From assembly GCA_003248315.1 (NCBI GenBank), contig QKWM01000003.1, positions 185,700 to 249,699 of the forward strand: a stretch of DNA of 64,000 nucleotides, read 5' to 3'. Each line of letters begins with the position of its first letter. The first letter of the stretch is position 1. Under the pieces are notes generated by a model, which worked only from the letters and a program-made list of their open reading frames with translations, did not search any database and was not told the origin of the DNA. The position numbers and the translations under genes were made by a program. The stretch comes from Streptomyces sp. SW4. Its GTDB lineage: Bacteria; Actinomycetota; Actinomycetes; Streptomycetales; Streptomycetaceae. Of the stretch, positions 50,711-61,349 are shown piece after piece.

Positions 50711-51081
50711 CGCGGACTCCAGGAATGAGGGTGACGACGGGAGCCGCCCCGGGTGCGCCGAGGGGCGCACCGGGTGCGGGTGGAGTGCGGGTGTCTGCCG
50801 GGCTGCGAGCGCACACGCCCGGTGCCGTCCGGGCGGGCGTCGCACGGGCCCGCGGGGCGGCGAGAGGCCGACCGGCCCTGTCCCGGGGCCGAGTCGTACA
50901 AGCGGTACCTTCCGGCACCGAACCGACTGCTCTCACGGCGGCCGCGTCACCAGACCGCCGGGAGGAGTGCTGCGAGTGGGTGACTCGCTCGATTGAGCTT
51001 AACCGGCGGGTAACGAGCGCGCCAGTCCCCGGTGTTTGTGATGTACGTCCCGTGCGCCGGACAGGCCCTAACCTCGGTGCC
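50711..51081. other. divergent promoter region with quasi-palindrome
   Basis: Region of 371 bases between the dehydrogenase gene (leftward) and the HEAT-repeat gene (rightward). It contains TTAACC-GGC-GGGTAA at 50999-51013, a 15-base near-palindrome with one mismatched pair, in a locally AT-richer patch. That is a plausible operator. No gene is seen. Confidence 0.45.
51056..51075 (+). promoter_or_regulatory. leaderless promoter, second copy of shared 15-mer
   Basis: GCCGGACAGGCCCTA (51056-51070) overlaps a -10 TAACCT at 51069-51074, seven bases before ATG 51082. The 15-mer equals that at 9432-9446. Confidence 0.5.
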
Positions 51082-51656
51082 ATGGACGAAGAGTTGCGAT
51101 CACTCACGGAACGCTTACGGACCGAGGCGGGAGCGTCGCCGGCCTTCGAGCGGCTGGCGACCACCGACGACCACGACGAACTGGCGGCGGTGCTCACCGA
51201 GCCCGGGCAGCCGCTGTGGGCCCGGGAGCTGGCGGCGTTCCGGCTGGGACGGGCGGGCGACCGGCGGGCCTTCGAGGCCCTCGTCCTGCTGCTGAACCAC
51301 CGCGACCCGCCGCGCTGCGCCGCCGCCGCCCACGCCCTGGCCCGGCTCGGCGACCCGCGCACCGCCCGCGCCGCCGCCGCCCTCGCCACCAACGAACTGC
51401 GCGTCGCCTACGCCCTGCACCCGGTCCGGCTGCTGGCCGAGCTGCGGGCCCCGAGGCGGTGCCCGCCCTGATCACGACCCTGGAGCGGCGGCTGCGCCCG
51501 CACGACCCCTACCGCCGGGTGGCCCTCGCCTGCGTGGAGGGCCTCGGCGCGCTCGGCGACGCCCGCGCCCGGCCGGTGCTCACCGAGGCCCTCGCCCACC
51601 CCGCCCTCGCCGAGGCGGCGGTGAAGGCGCTCGCCCGGCTTCCCGGGCAGGACTGA
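51082..51656 (+). CDS. HEAT-repeat protein with TTA codon
   Basis: Helical-repeat protein of about 191 residues (WARELAAFRLGRAGDRRAFE, AAAHALARLGDPRTARAA, ALACVEGLGALGDARARPVL), each unit a HEAT/PBS-lyase-like helix pair. Such proteins are scaffolds; partner unknown. Codon 12 is TTA (51115-51117), the only in-frame TTA I found in the window, so translation should depend on the bldA leucyl-tRNA. The first codons also include TTG, CGA and TCA, rare here. One base is missing near 51455. No ribosome site; leaderless start. Confidence 0.85.
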
Positions 51657-51659
51657 CCC

Positions 51660-52187
51660 TCAGCCGCCCAGCGGCCGGGCGTACCGCACCTCGGGCACCG
51701 CGACCCCGTCCACGTCGAACGGCTCCTCGGCGCCGTCGGCGTGGAACCCGGCGCGCTCGTAGAACCGCCGGGCGCGGGCGTTGCCCCGCAGCACCCACAG
51801 CAGCATCCGCGGGTACCCGGCGGCCGTGCAGCGGCGGACCGACTCCCGGAGCAGGGCCTGCCCGACACCGCCGCCGAGCCGGTCCGGGGCGACGTAGAGC
51901 GCGTACAGCTCGGCGTCGGCGGTGTGCGCCTCGCCCTCCCGGTACGGGCCGTGGCAGGCCCAGCCGACCAGGTCGCCGGCGTCGTCCTCGGCGACCAGGT
52001 TCACCACCTCGGCGGGCGCGCGGGTGAGGAACTGGCGGCGGCGCTCGGCGTCGTCGGCGACGCTCAGCCGGTCCAGGTACGCCTGCGGCATCAGCCCCCG
52101 GTAGGCGTGCCGCCAGCCCCCGACGCGGATCTCGGAGACCCGGTCGCAGTCGGCGAGGTCCATCTCCCTTACGCGCGGGGCCGTCAC
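51660..52187 (-). CDS. GNAT-family acetyltransferase
   Basis: Acetyltransferase of 175 residues, intact. The acetyl-CoA loop is VAPDRLGGGVGQALLRES; further features are ELYALYV on strand 4 and GNARARRFYERAGFHADG near the end. Substrate unknown. GTG 52187 overlaps the stop of the RidA gene (GTGA), so both are coexpressed; ATG 52163 is an alternative. Confidence 0.88.
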   Translation of the reverse strand: MTAPRVREMDLADCDRVSEIRVGGWRHAYRGLMPQAYLDRLSVADDAERRRQFLTRAPAEVVNLVAEDDAGDLVGWACHGPYREGEAHTADAELYALYVAPDRLGGGVGQALLRESVRRCTAAGYPRMLLWVLRGNARARRFYERAGFHADGAEEPFDVDGVAVPEVRYARPLGG

Positions 52188-52581
52188 GCGGGCACCACCG
52201 CGAAGGCCTCGATCTCCATGAGGAACTCCGGGCGCACCAGCGCGGCGACCTGCACGGCCGACGCGGCGGGCAGCCGGACGTCGGGTATGTGCGCGGCGCG
52301 GGCCGCGCGGACGGCCGGCAGATGGGCCATGTCCGTGACGAAACAGGTCAGTTTGATCACGTCGTCGAACGTCGCACCGGCGGCGGCGAGGCAGCGCCGG
52401 AGGTTCTCGAACACCTGGCGGGCCTGGGCCGCCGGGTCGCCCTCCCCGACGATCCGGCCCTCCTCGTCCAGGGGGAGCTGGCCGGAGACGGCCACGAGAC
52501 GCCCCGTGCCGACGACGACATGGGAGTACTGGGCGGCGGGGCGACCCCGTCGGGGGCGGTGATCCTGCTCGGCTCGCTCAT
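52184..52581 (-). CDS. RidA-family protein
   Basis: YjgF/RidA homologue of about 132 residues that in characterised members hydrolyses reactive enamines/imines from PLP enzymes. Features: VAVSGQLPLDEEGRIVG, QARQVFENLRRCLAAAGATFDDVIKLTCFV. The conserved C-terminal Arg-Glu region reads ALVRPEFLMEIEAFAVV. One base is missing near 52545. GGACGC directly precedes ATG 52581 with no ribosome site. Confidence 0.87.
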
Positions 52582-52700
52582 GCGTCCATCATGGATCACC
52601 GGCCCGGTGACGCCTCCGCCCGTCCGCCCCCGCTCGTCCCGCTCCCGCTCGTCCGGCTCCCGGCCGCGGCTCCCGCCCGTCCGGGTCCCGGCCGCCGGGC

Positions 52701-54313
52701 TCAGCCGCGGAAGCCGAGCAGCCCGTGCAGCGTCGCGCCGCGCGAGGAGGCCGCCGCGGCCTTGGAGGTCAGCGGCTCGGGCGCCGGCAGCGCCGCGCAG
52801 ACCGCGTCGGCCTCCCCGCCGCCACCGCGCGGCAGGGTCCCGTCGGCCAGATACGCCGCCAGGTGACGGTCCAGGCAGGCGTTGCCGCTGAGGGTGATGC
52901 CGTGGTTGCCGCCGCCCTCCTCCACCACGAGACGGGAGCCGCGCAGCAGGCGGTGGACGGAGACGCCGCCCTCGTAGGGCGTGGCGGCGTCGTGCGTGGC
53001 CTGGAACAGCAGCGCCGGCGGGAGCGCGTCGTTGGCGACGTCCACCGGCCGCCGCGACGGGACCGGCCAGAACGCGCACGGCGCGTTGTACCAGGCGTTG
53101 TTCCATGTCAGGAACGGCGCCTTCGCGTACGTCTCCCAGTTGTCCTCGCGCCAGTCGTCCCAGTCCCGCGGCCACCCGGCGTCCCGGCACTCGACGGCGG
53201 TGTAGACGCTGTAGCCGTTGTCGCCGGAGGCGTCGACGGCGCCGAAGTTCTCGTACGCCTCGACGAGCGGGCCGGAGTCCGCGTCGTTCACGTACGCCGA
53301 GAACGCCTCCGCCAGGTAGGGCCAGTAGCCGTTGTAGTACCCGCCCGGCAGGTAGGTGTCCTCCAGCTCGGCCGCGCCGACCTTCCCGCCCGCCGGCCGC
53401 TTCGCCAGCGCCGCGCGCATCCGGTACCACGCCGCCTCGACCCGCTCCGGGTCGGTGCCGAGCCCGTAGGCCGCGTGGTGCCGGGCCACCCACGCCAGGA
53501 AGGCGCGGTGCCGGTCGTTGAAGGCGAGGTCCTGCCGGAGGTTGGCCTCGTACCAGACCCCCGTCGGGTCGACCACGGAGTCCAGCACCAGGCGCCGGAC
53601 CCGGTCGGGATACAGCTTGGCGTAGACCGCCCCGAGGTAGGTCCCGTAGGAGTAGCCGAAGTAGCTGATCCGCGGCGCGCCCAGCGCCCGGCGGACCGCC
53701 TCCAGGTCATGGGCGGCCGAGACCGTGTCGATGTACGGCAGTACGCGCGCGTGCTTCCTGCCGCAGCCCTCGGCGAAGGACCTGGCGCGCGCCAGGTTGG
53801 CCCGCTCGACCGCCGGGGTCGCCGGCAGCGAGTCCGGCCGTACGGCGCCGAAGTGCCCGGGCCGGCAGTCCAGGGCGGGCTCGCTCTCGCCGACGCCGCG
53901 CGGGTCGAAGCCGATCACGTCGTACTGCGCGGCCACCTCCTTCGGCAGCGAGGACGCCACGAACCCGGCGAGGGTCCGTCCGCTGCCGCCCGGCCCGCCG
54001 GGGTTGACGAGCAGGGGCCCTGGGAGCGCCGCGCGGTGTGCGGGACGCGGGACAGCGCCAGCGTGATCTTCTCGCCGTCCGGCCGGCCGTGGTCGAGCGG
54101 CACCGTGAGGGACGCGCACTGGAGCGTCGGGTAGTCGGCCGTGCCGCACTTCCTCCAGGCGGGACCGGCGTGCGGGGCGGGGGAGGGCGGGGCGCCGAGC
54201 GGTGCCGGGGAGGGCGGGGCGCCGAGCGGGGCGGCCGCCTCGGCGGGCACGGCGGTACAGGTCCCGGCCAGGACGGCGGCGGCTGCGCACAGCACGGCTG
54301 CGCGGTGTCTCAT
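52701..54313 (-). CDS. secreted tripeptidyl-aminopeptidase-like alpha/beta hydrolase
   Basis: Exported hydrolase of about 537 residues. Signal peptide MRHRAAVLCAAAAVLAGTCT is followed by a Pro/Ala linker. The nucleophile Ser is in YFGYSYGTYLGAVYA, the acid in LLFQATHDAATPYEGG, and the His in GGGNHGITLSGNACLD; oxyanion segment LLVNPGGPGGSG. Similar to Streptomyces mycelium-associated tripeptidyl aminopeptidases. One base is missing near 54026. The C-terminal TAP-like domain is complete. Confidence 0.88.
54181..54234 (-). repeat. 27-bp tandem duplication in peptidase linker
   Basis: Two adjacent 27-base units encode the 9-residue repeat PLGAPPSPA after the signal peptide, lengthening the linker. 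Confidence 0.8.
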
Positions 54314-54445
54314 GGGGCCTCCCGGAACGCCACGGCGGGCCGCGAACGTCGCGGTCCTCGCCGCATCGTCCCGAGCCGCGCCCGGGAAGGAACGTCCTGT
54401 GCCGATACTTGACCCGATTGGGCCGCCGGATGCCCTCGAATGCTC

Positions 54446-55519
54446 TCAGATGAGCGTGAGTTGGGTCGGTCCCGGCATGTCCTGGGCCGGTCCCGGCATG
54501 CCGGCGCCGGGCGCGGGGTGCTCGGCGGTGCCCGGCCGGCGGATGCCCCGGGACGCTCCCGCGCGGGTGGGGCCGATGCCGTACTCCTCGGCCAGCTCGT
54601 GCACCTGACGGGTGATCCGGCGCTGGTACCAGCGCGGGGCGTAGGCGCCGTCCGCGTAGAGGCGTTCGTAGCGGCCCACCAGGTGCGGATGGTGCCGGCC
54701 CAGCCAGGCCATGAACCACTCGCGGGCGCCGGGGCGCAGATGCAGCACGAGCGGGGTGACGGACGTCGCCCCGGCGGCGGCGATCGCCCGGACGGTCGCC
54801 CGGAGCCGGTCCGGCTGGTCGCTGAGATAGGGGATCACCGGGGCCATCAGCACCCCGCAGCCGATGCCGTGTGCGCCCAGGGTGCGCACGACCTCCAGCC
54901 GCCGCTCCGGGGCGGGCGTGCCCGGCTCCACGGTGCGCCACAGGTCGGGGTCGGTGAAGCCGACCGAGACGGAGATGCCGACGTCCGTCACCCGGGCCGC
55001 CCGGGTCAGCAGATCCAGGTCGCGCAGGATCAGCGTGCCCTTGGTGAGGATCGAGAAGGGGTTCGCCCGCTCGCTCAGGGCCGTGATGATGCCCGGCATC
55101 AGGCGGTAGCGGCCCTCGGCGCGCTGGTAGCAGTCGACGTTGGTGCCCATCGCGACGTGGTCGCCCTGCCAGCGGCGGGAGGCGAGCTGGCGGCGCAGCA
55201 GCTCGGGCGCGTTGACCTTGACCACGATCTGCGAGTCGAAGCCGAGGCCGGTGTCCAGGTCGAGGTAGCTGTGCGTCTTGCGGGCGAAGCAGTACACGCA
55301 CGCGTGCGTGCATCCCCGGTAGGGGTTGACCGTCCATTCGAACGGCATCCGTGAGGCGCCCGGCACACGGTTGAGGATCGACCGGGCCCGCACCTCGTGG
55401 AAGGTGATGCCGCGGAACTCGGGCGTGTCGACGGTGCGGGTGACCACGGCGTCCGCGCCGAACAGGGCGGGGTCGGCCGCCCGGCTGTGGCCGCCGTCGG
55501 TGAGGTTGTCCCAGCGCAT
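54446..55519 (-). CDS. radical SAM protein, Rv2578c family
   Basis: Iron-sulfur radical SAM protein of 357 residues, intact. The cluster motif is GCTHACVYCFARKTHSYLDL. It resembles the Rv2578c/SplB-related group; the N terminus is MRWDNLTDGGHSRAADPALFGA, and the C-terminal tail is Pro/Gly-rich. The related spore photoproduct lyase repairs DNA photoproducts, but activity of this group is not established. GAGGAGG is four bases before ATG 55519. A LexA-type box lies in its promoter, pointing to DNA-damage control. Confidence 0.88.
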   Translation of the reverse strand: MRWDNLTDGGHSRAADPALFGADAVVTRTVDTPEFRGITFHEVRARSILNRVPGASRMPFEWTVNPYRGCTHACVYCFARKTHSYLDLDTGLGFDSQIVVKVNAPELLRRQLASRRWQGDHVAMGTNVDCYQRAEGRYRLMPGIITALSERANPFSILTKGTLILRDLDLLTRAARVTDVGISVSVGFTDPDLWRTVEPGTPAPERRLEVVRTLGAHGIGCGVLMAPVIPYLSDQPDRLRATVRAIAAAGATSVTPLVLHLRPGAREWFMAWLGRHHPHLVGRYERLYADGAYAPRWYQRRITRQVHELAEEYGIGPTRAGASRGIRRPGTAEHPAPGAGMPGPAQDMPGPTQLTLI

Positions 55520-55546
55520 GACGCCTCCTCGGTAGCACTGGGCCAC

Positions 55547-55564
55547 AGAATAGAACATATGTTC
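55547..55564 (-). promoter_or_regulatory. LexA-type SOS box over the radical SAM promoter
   Basis: GAACATATGTTC (55553-55564) fits GAAC-N4-GTTC exactly and is a perfect 12-base palindrome. On the minus strand it directly precedes a -10 TATTCT (55547-55552), so LexA would block this promoter. Confidence 0.7.
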
Positions 55565-55698
55565 CCTTGATCGTGCGAGAGCGTGCGCGAGCACGCCGCG
55601 GTGGTTTCCGGTCGGCTTCGATCGCCCCGATTTGGCGGCCGGAGGCGGGGGTGGTTGGCTTGCCCCGACCCCGAGGAATTCAGGCCCTGGAGGAACCG

Positions 55699-56142
55699 AT
55701 GGCGCAGGTCGAGGCCACGACGGAGCGGATCGTCGCGGCGGACGCGGAGACGGTGTTCGACGCCGTCGCCGACTACAGCGGCACGCGCGCGAAGCTGCTG
55801 CCCGAGCAGTTCAGCGAGTACGAGGTGCGCGAGGGCGGGGACGGTGAGGGCACCCTGGTCCACTGGAAGCTCCAGGCGACCAGCAAGCGCGTCCGCGACT
55901 GCCTGCTGGAGGTGACCGAGCCGTCCGACGGCGAGCTGGTCGAGAAGGACCGCAACTCCTCCATGGTGACCGTCTGGCGCGTCACCCCGGCCGGCGAGGG
56001 CAGGTCCCGGGTCGTCGTGACCACCACCTGGCAGGGCGCCGGCGGCATCGGCGGCTTCTTCGAGAAGACCTTCGCGCCCAAGGGGCTCGGCCGGATCTAC
56101 GACGCGATCCTCGCCCGGCTCGCGGCGGAGGTCGAGAAGTAG
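55699..56142 (+). CDS. SRPBCC-family protein
   Basis: START-like (SRPBCC) protein of 147 residues, intact. MAQVEATTERIVAADAETVFDAVADY and the C-terminal helix GLGRIYDAILARLAAEVEK form the usual frame of the hydrophobic pocket. Ligand unknown; members act as polyketide cyclases, lipid carriers or stress proteins. GGAGGA at 55689-55694 marks ATG 55699. It is divergent from the radical SAM gene. Confidence 0.85.
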   Translation: MAQVEATTERIVAADAETVFDAVADYSGTRAKLLPEQFSEYEVREGGDGEGTLVHWKLQATSKRVRDCLLEVTEPSDGELVEKDRNSSMVTVWRVTPAGEGRSRVVVTTTWQGAGGIGGFFEKTFAPKGLGRIYDAILARLAAEVEK

Positions 56143-56291
56143 CCAACCCGCCGACACGGGGCGGCCGTTGGCCGCCTCACCGGTTCGGGTGATCTCTCGT
56201 CGTTCGTCCCGTATTCCGTAACTCGTCGCGCTTGTCCGCAGTTGTTGCCTGAGGCAGCGATTGCGTGCAGGTGCGACGAGGGGAGCGGTAC

Positions 56292-58694
56292 GTGGGCGGG
56301 ATCACTCTGGTGCAGGACGAGCCGGCCGCCGTCGCGCCCCCGGACACCCCCGCACCTCCGCCGGAGCCGGCCGCCGGACTGAGCCCGCGCCGGGTCCGGC
56401 TGGTCTTCTTCGCCCTGATGCTGGCCCTGCTCCTCGCCGCCCTGGAGCAGATGATCGTCGCCACCGCGCTGCCGAAGATCGTCGGCGAGCTGCACGGCCT
56501 GGACAAGATGTCCTGGGCGATCACCGCCTACCTGCTCACCTCCACCGTCGGCCTGCCCGTCTACGGAAAGCTCGGCGACCTCTTCGGCCGCAAGGGCGTC
56601 TTCCAGTTCGCGATCCTCGTCTTCGTCGTCGGCTCCGCGCTCGCCGGCCGCGCGCAGACCATGGACCAGCTGATCGCCTTCCGCGCCGTCCAGGGGGTCG
56701 GCGCCGGCGGGCTGATGATCGGCGTCCAGGCGATCATCGCCGACATCGTGCCGCCCCGGCAGCGCGGCCGGTTCATGGGCCTGATCGGCGCCGCCTTCGG
56801 CCTCGCCTCGGTCGCCGGGCCGCTGCTCGGCGGCTACTTCACGGACCACCTGTCCTGGCGCTGGTGCTTCTACATCAACGTGCCCTTCGGACTGGTCACC
56901 ATGGCCGTCGTCGCCGTCGTGCTCAAGCTGCCCCGGCCGCGCGGCCGGGCCCGGCTGGACGTCCTCGGCTGCCTGCTGCTCGCCGCCGCCTCCACCTGCC
57001 TGGTCCTGCTGACCAGCTGGGGCGGCACCGAGTACGCCTGGGACTCCCGCGTCATCCTCGGCCTGGGCGCCGGGGCGGCGGTGTCCACCGTGCTCTTCCT
57101 CGTCGCCGAGCGCTTCGCCGCCGAACCCCTCATCCCGCTGCGGCTGTTCCGCGACTCGGTCTTCAACGTCACCGGCCTGGTGGGACTCGTCGTCGGCGTG
57201 GCCCTCTTCGGCGCCGCCAGCTATCTGCCGACCTTCCTGCAGATGGTCGACGGCGCCTCCGCGACCGAGTCCGGCCTGCTGATGCTGCCCATGATGGGCG
57301 GCATCGTCGGCGCCTCGATCATCTCCGGACAGCTCATCAGCCGCACCGGGCGCTACCGGATCCACCCCCTGATCGGCGGCGCCCTCTCCGTCGTCGGCAT
57401 GTGGCTGCTCTCCCGCCTCGACACCGACACGCCCCGCCTGCACTACAGCGTCTGGATGGCCGTCCTCGGCGCCGGCATCGGCATGGTGATGCCCGTCCTG
57501 ATCCTCGCCGTGCAGAACTCCGTCCGCCCCGCCGACCTGGGCACCGCCACCAGCGCCAACAACTACTTCCGGCAGATCGGCGGCAGCGTCGGCGCCGCCG
57601 TCTTCGGCACGCTCTTCGCCGACCGGCTCACCGACGCCCTCGCCGACCGGGTCCCCGCCGAGGCGGGCGCCTCCCTCCCGGACGCCGAGGCCATCACCCC
57701 CGAGCTGGTCCACGCCCTGCCGCCGGAGCTGCGCGACGCCTACATCCAGGCGTACGCCGACGCCATGCCGCGCATCTTCCTGTACCTGGTGCCGGTGCTC
57801 GTTCTCGGCCTGATCCTCGCCTTCTTCCTCAAGGAGAAACCCCTGGTGTCCCACAACGCCCCCGTCACCGAGCCGGAGACCGCACACTCCGCCGCGGCCG
57901 CCGCACCGGTCCCGCAGGCCAGGTCGCCCCACGCCGCGGGCATCCCCGTCTGCGGCACCGTGCAGCACCCCGACGGCACCGTCGTCCCCCGCGCGGCCCT
58001 CACCCTCATCGACGTCGCCGGACAGCAGATCGGCCGCGGCGCCAGCGGCGAGGACGGCCGGTACGCGCTGGCCACGCCCGGCTCCGGGGCGTACGTCCTG
58101 ATCGCCGCGGCCGGCGGCCACCAGCCCCAGGCGGTCTCCGTGACCGTCGGCGAGCGGCCCGTCGAACTGGACGTCGTCCTCGGCGGCGCCGGGCGGCTCG
58201 CCGGCAGCGTGCTCACCGCCGACGGCAGCCCCGTCAGGGACGCCACCGTCACCCTCACCAACGTCCACGGCGAGGTCGTCGCCACCACCCGCAGCGGCCG
58301 GGAGGGCGGCTACGTGATCACCGAGCTGGTCGCCGGGGAGTACACCCTCGCCGCCAGCGCGCCCGCGTTCCGCCCGGCCGCGCTGCCGGTCAGCGTCCAG
58401 GCGTCCCGGGAGACCCGGCAGGACATCGAGCTGGCCGGCGGCGCCGTGCTCAAGGGCACCGTGCGGGCCGGCGGCGGACGCCCCGTGGAGGACGCCCGCG
58501 TGACCCTGCTCGACGCCGCCGGGAACGTCGTCGACACGCTCACCACCGGCGCCGACGGCACCTTCCGGTTCGTGGACCTGTCGTCCGGCGAGTACACCGT
58601 CATCGCCGCCGGCTATCCGCCGGTCGCCACCGTGCTCCAGGTGGCCGGGGGCGGGCGGACGGAACGCGACCTCCAGCTCGGGCACGAGGACTAG
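56292..58694 (+). CDS. DHA2 MFS exporter with C-terminal beta-sandwich repeats
   Basis: Protein of 800 residues, intact. Residues 35-520 form a 14-helix drug:H+ antiporter: motif [17 protein letters not shown], motif [15 protein letters not shown], and the first helix with [19 protein letters not shown]. After the last helix ([18 protein letters not shown]) come three repeats of about 85 residues, beginning near [28 protein letters not shown] and [15 protein letters not shown]. Each has the carboxypeptidase-regulatory-like pattern of a strand, DGxYxL or DGTFRF turn and GEYT(L/V)xA. GTG 56292 follows GAGGGGAG. Fusion role unknown. Confidence 0.9.
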   Translation: MGGITLVQDEPAAVAPPDTPAPPPEPAAGLSPRRVRLVFFALMLALLLAALEQMIVATALPKIVGELHGLDKMSWAITAYLLTSTVGLPVYGKLGDLFGRKGVFQFAILVFVVGSALAGRAQTMDQLIAFRAVQGVGAGGLMIGVQAIIADIVPPRQRGRFMGLIGAAFGLASVAGPLLGGYFTDHLSWRWCFYINVPFGLVTMAVVAVVLKLPRPRGRARLDVLGCLLLAAASTCLVLLTSWGGTEYAWDSRVILGLGAGAAVSTVLFLVAERFAAEPLIPLRLFRDSVFNVTGLVGLVVGVALFGAASYLPTFLQMVDGASATESGLLMLPMMGGIVGASIISGQLISRTGRYRIHPLIGGALSVVGMWLLSRLDTDTPRLHYSVWMAVLGAGIGMVMPVLILAVQNSVRPADLGTATSANNYFRQIGGSVGAAVFGTLFADRLTDALADRVPAEAGASLPDAEAITPELVHALPPELRDAYIQAYADAMPRIFLYLVPVLVLGLILAFFLKEKPLVSHNAPVTEPETAHSAAAAAPVPQARSPHAAGIPVCGTVQHPDGTVVPRAALTLIDVAGQQIGRGASGEDGRYALATPGSGAYVLIAAAGGHQPQAVSVTVGERPVELDVVLGGAGRLAGSVLTADGSPVRDATVTLTNVHGEVVATTRSGREGGYVITELVAGEYTLAASAPAFRPAALPVSVQASRETRQDIELAGGAVLKGTVRAGGGRPVEDARVTLLDAAGNVVDTLTTGADGTFRFVDLSSGEYTVIAAGYPPVATVLQVAGGGRTERDLQLGHED

Positions 58695-58855
58695 AGGACC
58701 AGGGGCCGTACGCGCACACCGGCGCTTCGGCGTGCGCCGGTGCGCGGCGGGCGGCGGCAATTCGCCGGTTGCCCACACGCCGGCCGGGCCGCGCCGTACG
58801 GTGGAACGCGTCGGTACAGATCTTGCCGAGCCGTCGGGAGAGAGGGCCTGACGCC

Positions 58856-61349
58856 ATGGACCGTGGCATCGAACGGGACGTGCCGCCCGGCCGCATCCCG
58901 CTGGCCGTGGTCGTCGTCGACCGCGACGGGCTGGTCTCCCACTGGAGCCGTGGCGCACGGCGCCTGTTCGCCCTCGCCAAGGAGGAGGCGATCGGCCGCC
59001 CGGCCCTCGACCTGCTGCCCGTCTCCGGGGCGCTCCCGACGGCGACGCCCCCGGACCGTACGGCCCGTACGACGGCGACGCCCCCCGACCGTACGGCCCG
59101 TACGACGGCGACGACGGGCTCGGGCCCGGGATCGAGACCTCCCTGGACGGCCGGCTGTCCTACCCGGCCGCGGGCCGCGCCCGGCTCACCGTGCCCGGCC
59201 GGGACCGCACGGACGTGCTGTGGTGGGCCTACCCGCTCGTCGGCCCCGGCCCCGAACGCCTGCTGGTGCTGGCCGCCGACGCCGGCGCCCTGCACCCGCG
59301 GCCGGCCACGGCCCACGGGGACGTGGAACGCATCGCCCCCGGCTTCGCGCTGCACACCGACTTCCCCGGCGCCGAGGAACTGGCCCGCCGGCTCCCCGAG
59401 ATCCTGCCCAGCATGAGCGTCGGGGAGAGCGCCCGCATCGTCGCGCAGGTCCTCGAACTGGGCTACCCCGTCCTGGAGTTCAGCCAGAACGACCGGGTGC
59501 CCGTCACACCCGACTGGGGCGTCGCCCGCCGCGAGGAGCGCAAGGCCCGCCGGGAGCGCCTGTCCCGCGCCCTGGCGGCCGGCGAGCCGCTGCCGCCGGA
59601 CCTGCGGGGCGGGACCGGCCCCGGCGGGACGGCGGGTACGGGGAGTACGCCGAGTACGCCGAGGACCTCGAGTACGCGGCGGTACGCGAACGCCTGGAGT
59701 TCCTCAACGAGGTCAGCGGCCGGATCGGCACCAGCCTCGACCTCGCGGCGACCATCACCGAGGTCAGCCGGGCCGTCGTCCCCCGCTTCACCGACGTCGC
59801 CGGCACCTACCTGCGCGAACAGGTCGTCGCGGGCGAGGGGTTCCCCGAGGGCGTGCCGGACACCACCACCCTGTGGCACCGGGTCGCGGTGGAGCACACG
59901 GACGAGCCGGGCCGCTGGGACGACGTCGTCCCCGTCGGCGAGGCGATGCCCTTCCCGGCGCACACGCCGTTCTTCCAGTGCATGACCTCCGGCGAACCCG
60001 TCCTGGTGCCGCGGATCACGGAGGAGATGGGGCACGCCATCGCCTCGCAGTTCGAGAAGCGGGACATCCGGCCGCTGATCACCGGCCGCTCCATGCTGGT
60101 CGTGCCGCTGAAGGCGCGCAACGTCGTCCTCGGCTTCATGATCCTGCTGCGCCACCCCGAGCGTCCCGTCTTCAACGACATGGACCGGGTCACCGGCGCC
60201 GAACTCGCCGCCCGCGCCGGACTCGTCCTGGACAACGCGCGCATGTACACCCACCAGGAGAACGTCGCCGAGACGCTCCAGGACAGCATGCTGCCGCACA
60301 TCCCGGCCCATATGACGGGCTGTGACATCGCCACCCGCTATCTGCCCGGCACGCTGCTCGGACGGGTCGGCGGCGACTGGTTCGACGCGGTGAAGCTGCC
60401 CGGCGCCCGCACCGCGCTCGTCGTCGGCGACGTCATGGGCCACGGCCTCAACTCGGCCGCCATGATGGGCCAGTTGCGCACGGCCGTGCAGACCATGGCC
60501 GGGCTCGACCTGCCGCCCGCCCAGCTGCTGCGGGGCCTGGACGACCTCGCCCAGCGGCTCGGCGAGACCTACCTCGCCACCTGCCTGTACGCCGTCTACG
60601 ACCCGGTGGCCGGCGAGCTGCATCTCGCCAACGCCGGGCACATCCCGCCCGTCCTGGTCCGCGCCGAGGACGGCCGCAGCGAGCTGATCGACCTGCCCAC
60701 CGGGGCGCCGATCGGCGTCGGCGGGGTGCCCTTCGAGACGGTACGCGTGCGCGTGGCGCCCGGCGACCGGCTGGTGATGTGCACCGACGGGCTGGTGGAG
60801 GTGCGCGGCGAGGACATCGGCGTCGGCCTGGCCACGCTGTGCGAGTCCGCCGCCCACCCGGCCGCCTCCATGGACGACGCCTGCGACACCATCATCCGCG
60901 CGCTCGGCCGGCGCGGCGGCCGCCGGGACGACGTGGCCCTGCTCATGGCACGCCTCGGCGGCATCGCCCCCGAGGACGTCGCCGAGTGGCGGCTCGCCCG
61001 CGACCCGGCCGAGGCCCGCCGGGCCCGCGCGGCGGTGCACGAGCAGCTGCACGAGTGGGGACTGCCCGGGCTGGCGGACAACGCCGCACTGCTGGCCGGG
61101 GAACTCGTCACCAACGCCGTCCGGCACACCCGCGGCCGTGCCGTCGGCCTGCGGCTGGTGCGCGGCGACACACTGCTGTGCGAGGTCGACGACGAGGACC
61201 ACGAGCTGCCGGTGCTGCGCGGTGCCGGGCCCGGGGACGAGGCCGGGCGCGGGCTGCGCGTGGTGAGCACGCTCGCCCGGGAGTGGGGCACCAGCCGGAC
61301 GGCGGCCGGCAAGACGGTCTGGTTCGAGCTGACCCTGCCGCGGCGCTGA
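58856..61349 (+). CDS. PAS-GAF-PP2C phosphatase with anti-sigma kinase domain
   Basis: Sensor-regulator of about 831 residues. An N-terminal PAS domain (PLAVVVVDRDGLVSHWSRGA) contains a tandem DAPGPYGPYDG insert; a second sensor-like region and a GAF domain (LEFLNEVSGRIGTSLDLAAT) follow. The SpoIIE-type PP2C domain shows RVGGDWFDAVKL, VVGDVMGHGLNSAAMMGQLR and VMCTDGLVEVRGEDIG. A HATPase domain ends the protein (LVTNAVRHTRG, GRGLRVVSTLAREWG). It probably dephosphorylates an anti-anti-sigma factor and may also phosphorylate one. Two bases are missing, near 59038 and in 59600-59640. Confidence 0.88.
59044..59109 (+). repeat. 33-bp tandem duplication in phosphatase gene
   Basis: Two adjacent 33-base units (59044-59076, 59077-59109) differ at one base and encode DAPGPYGPYDG and DAPRPYGPYDG in the PAS region. 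Confidence 0.88.

Noticed and set aside
56097..58958. A 953-codon open frame antisense to the MFS gene
   Set aside because: It mirrors the GC bias of the sense gene, has low-complexity Gly/Val/His/Glu content and no recognisable domain. The sense frame has clear MFS motifs.
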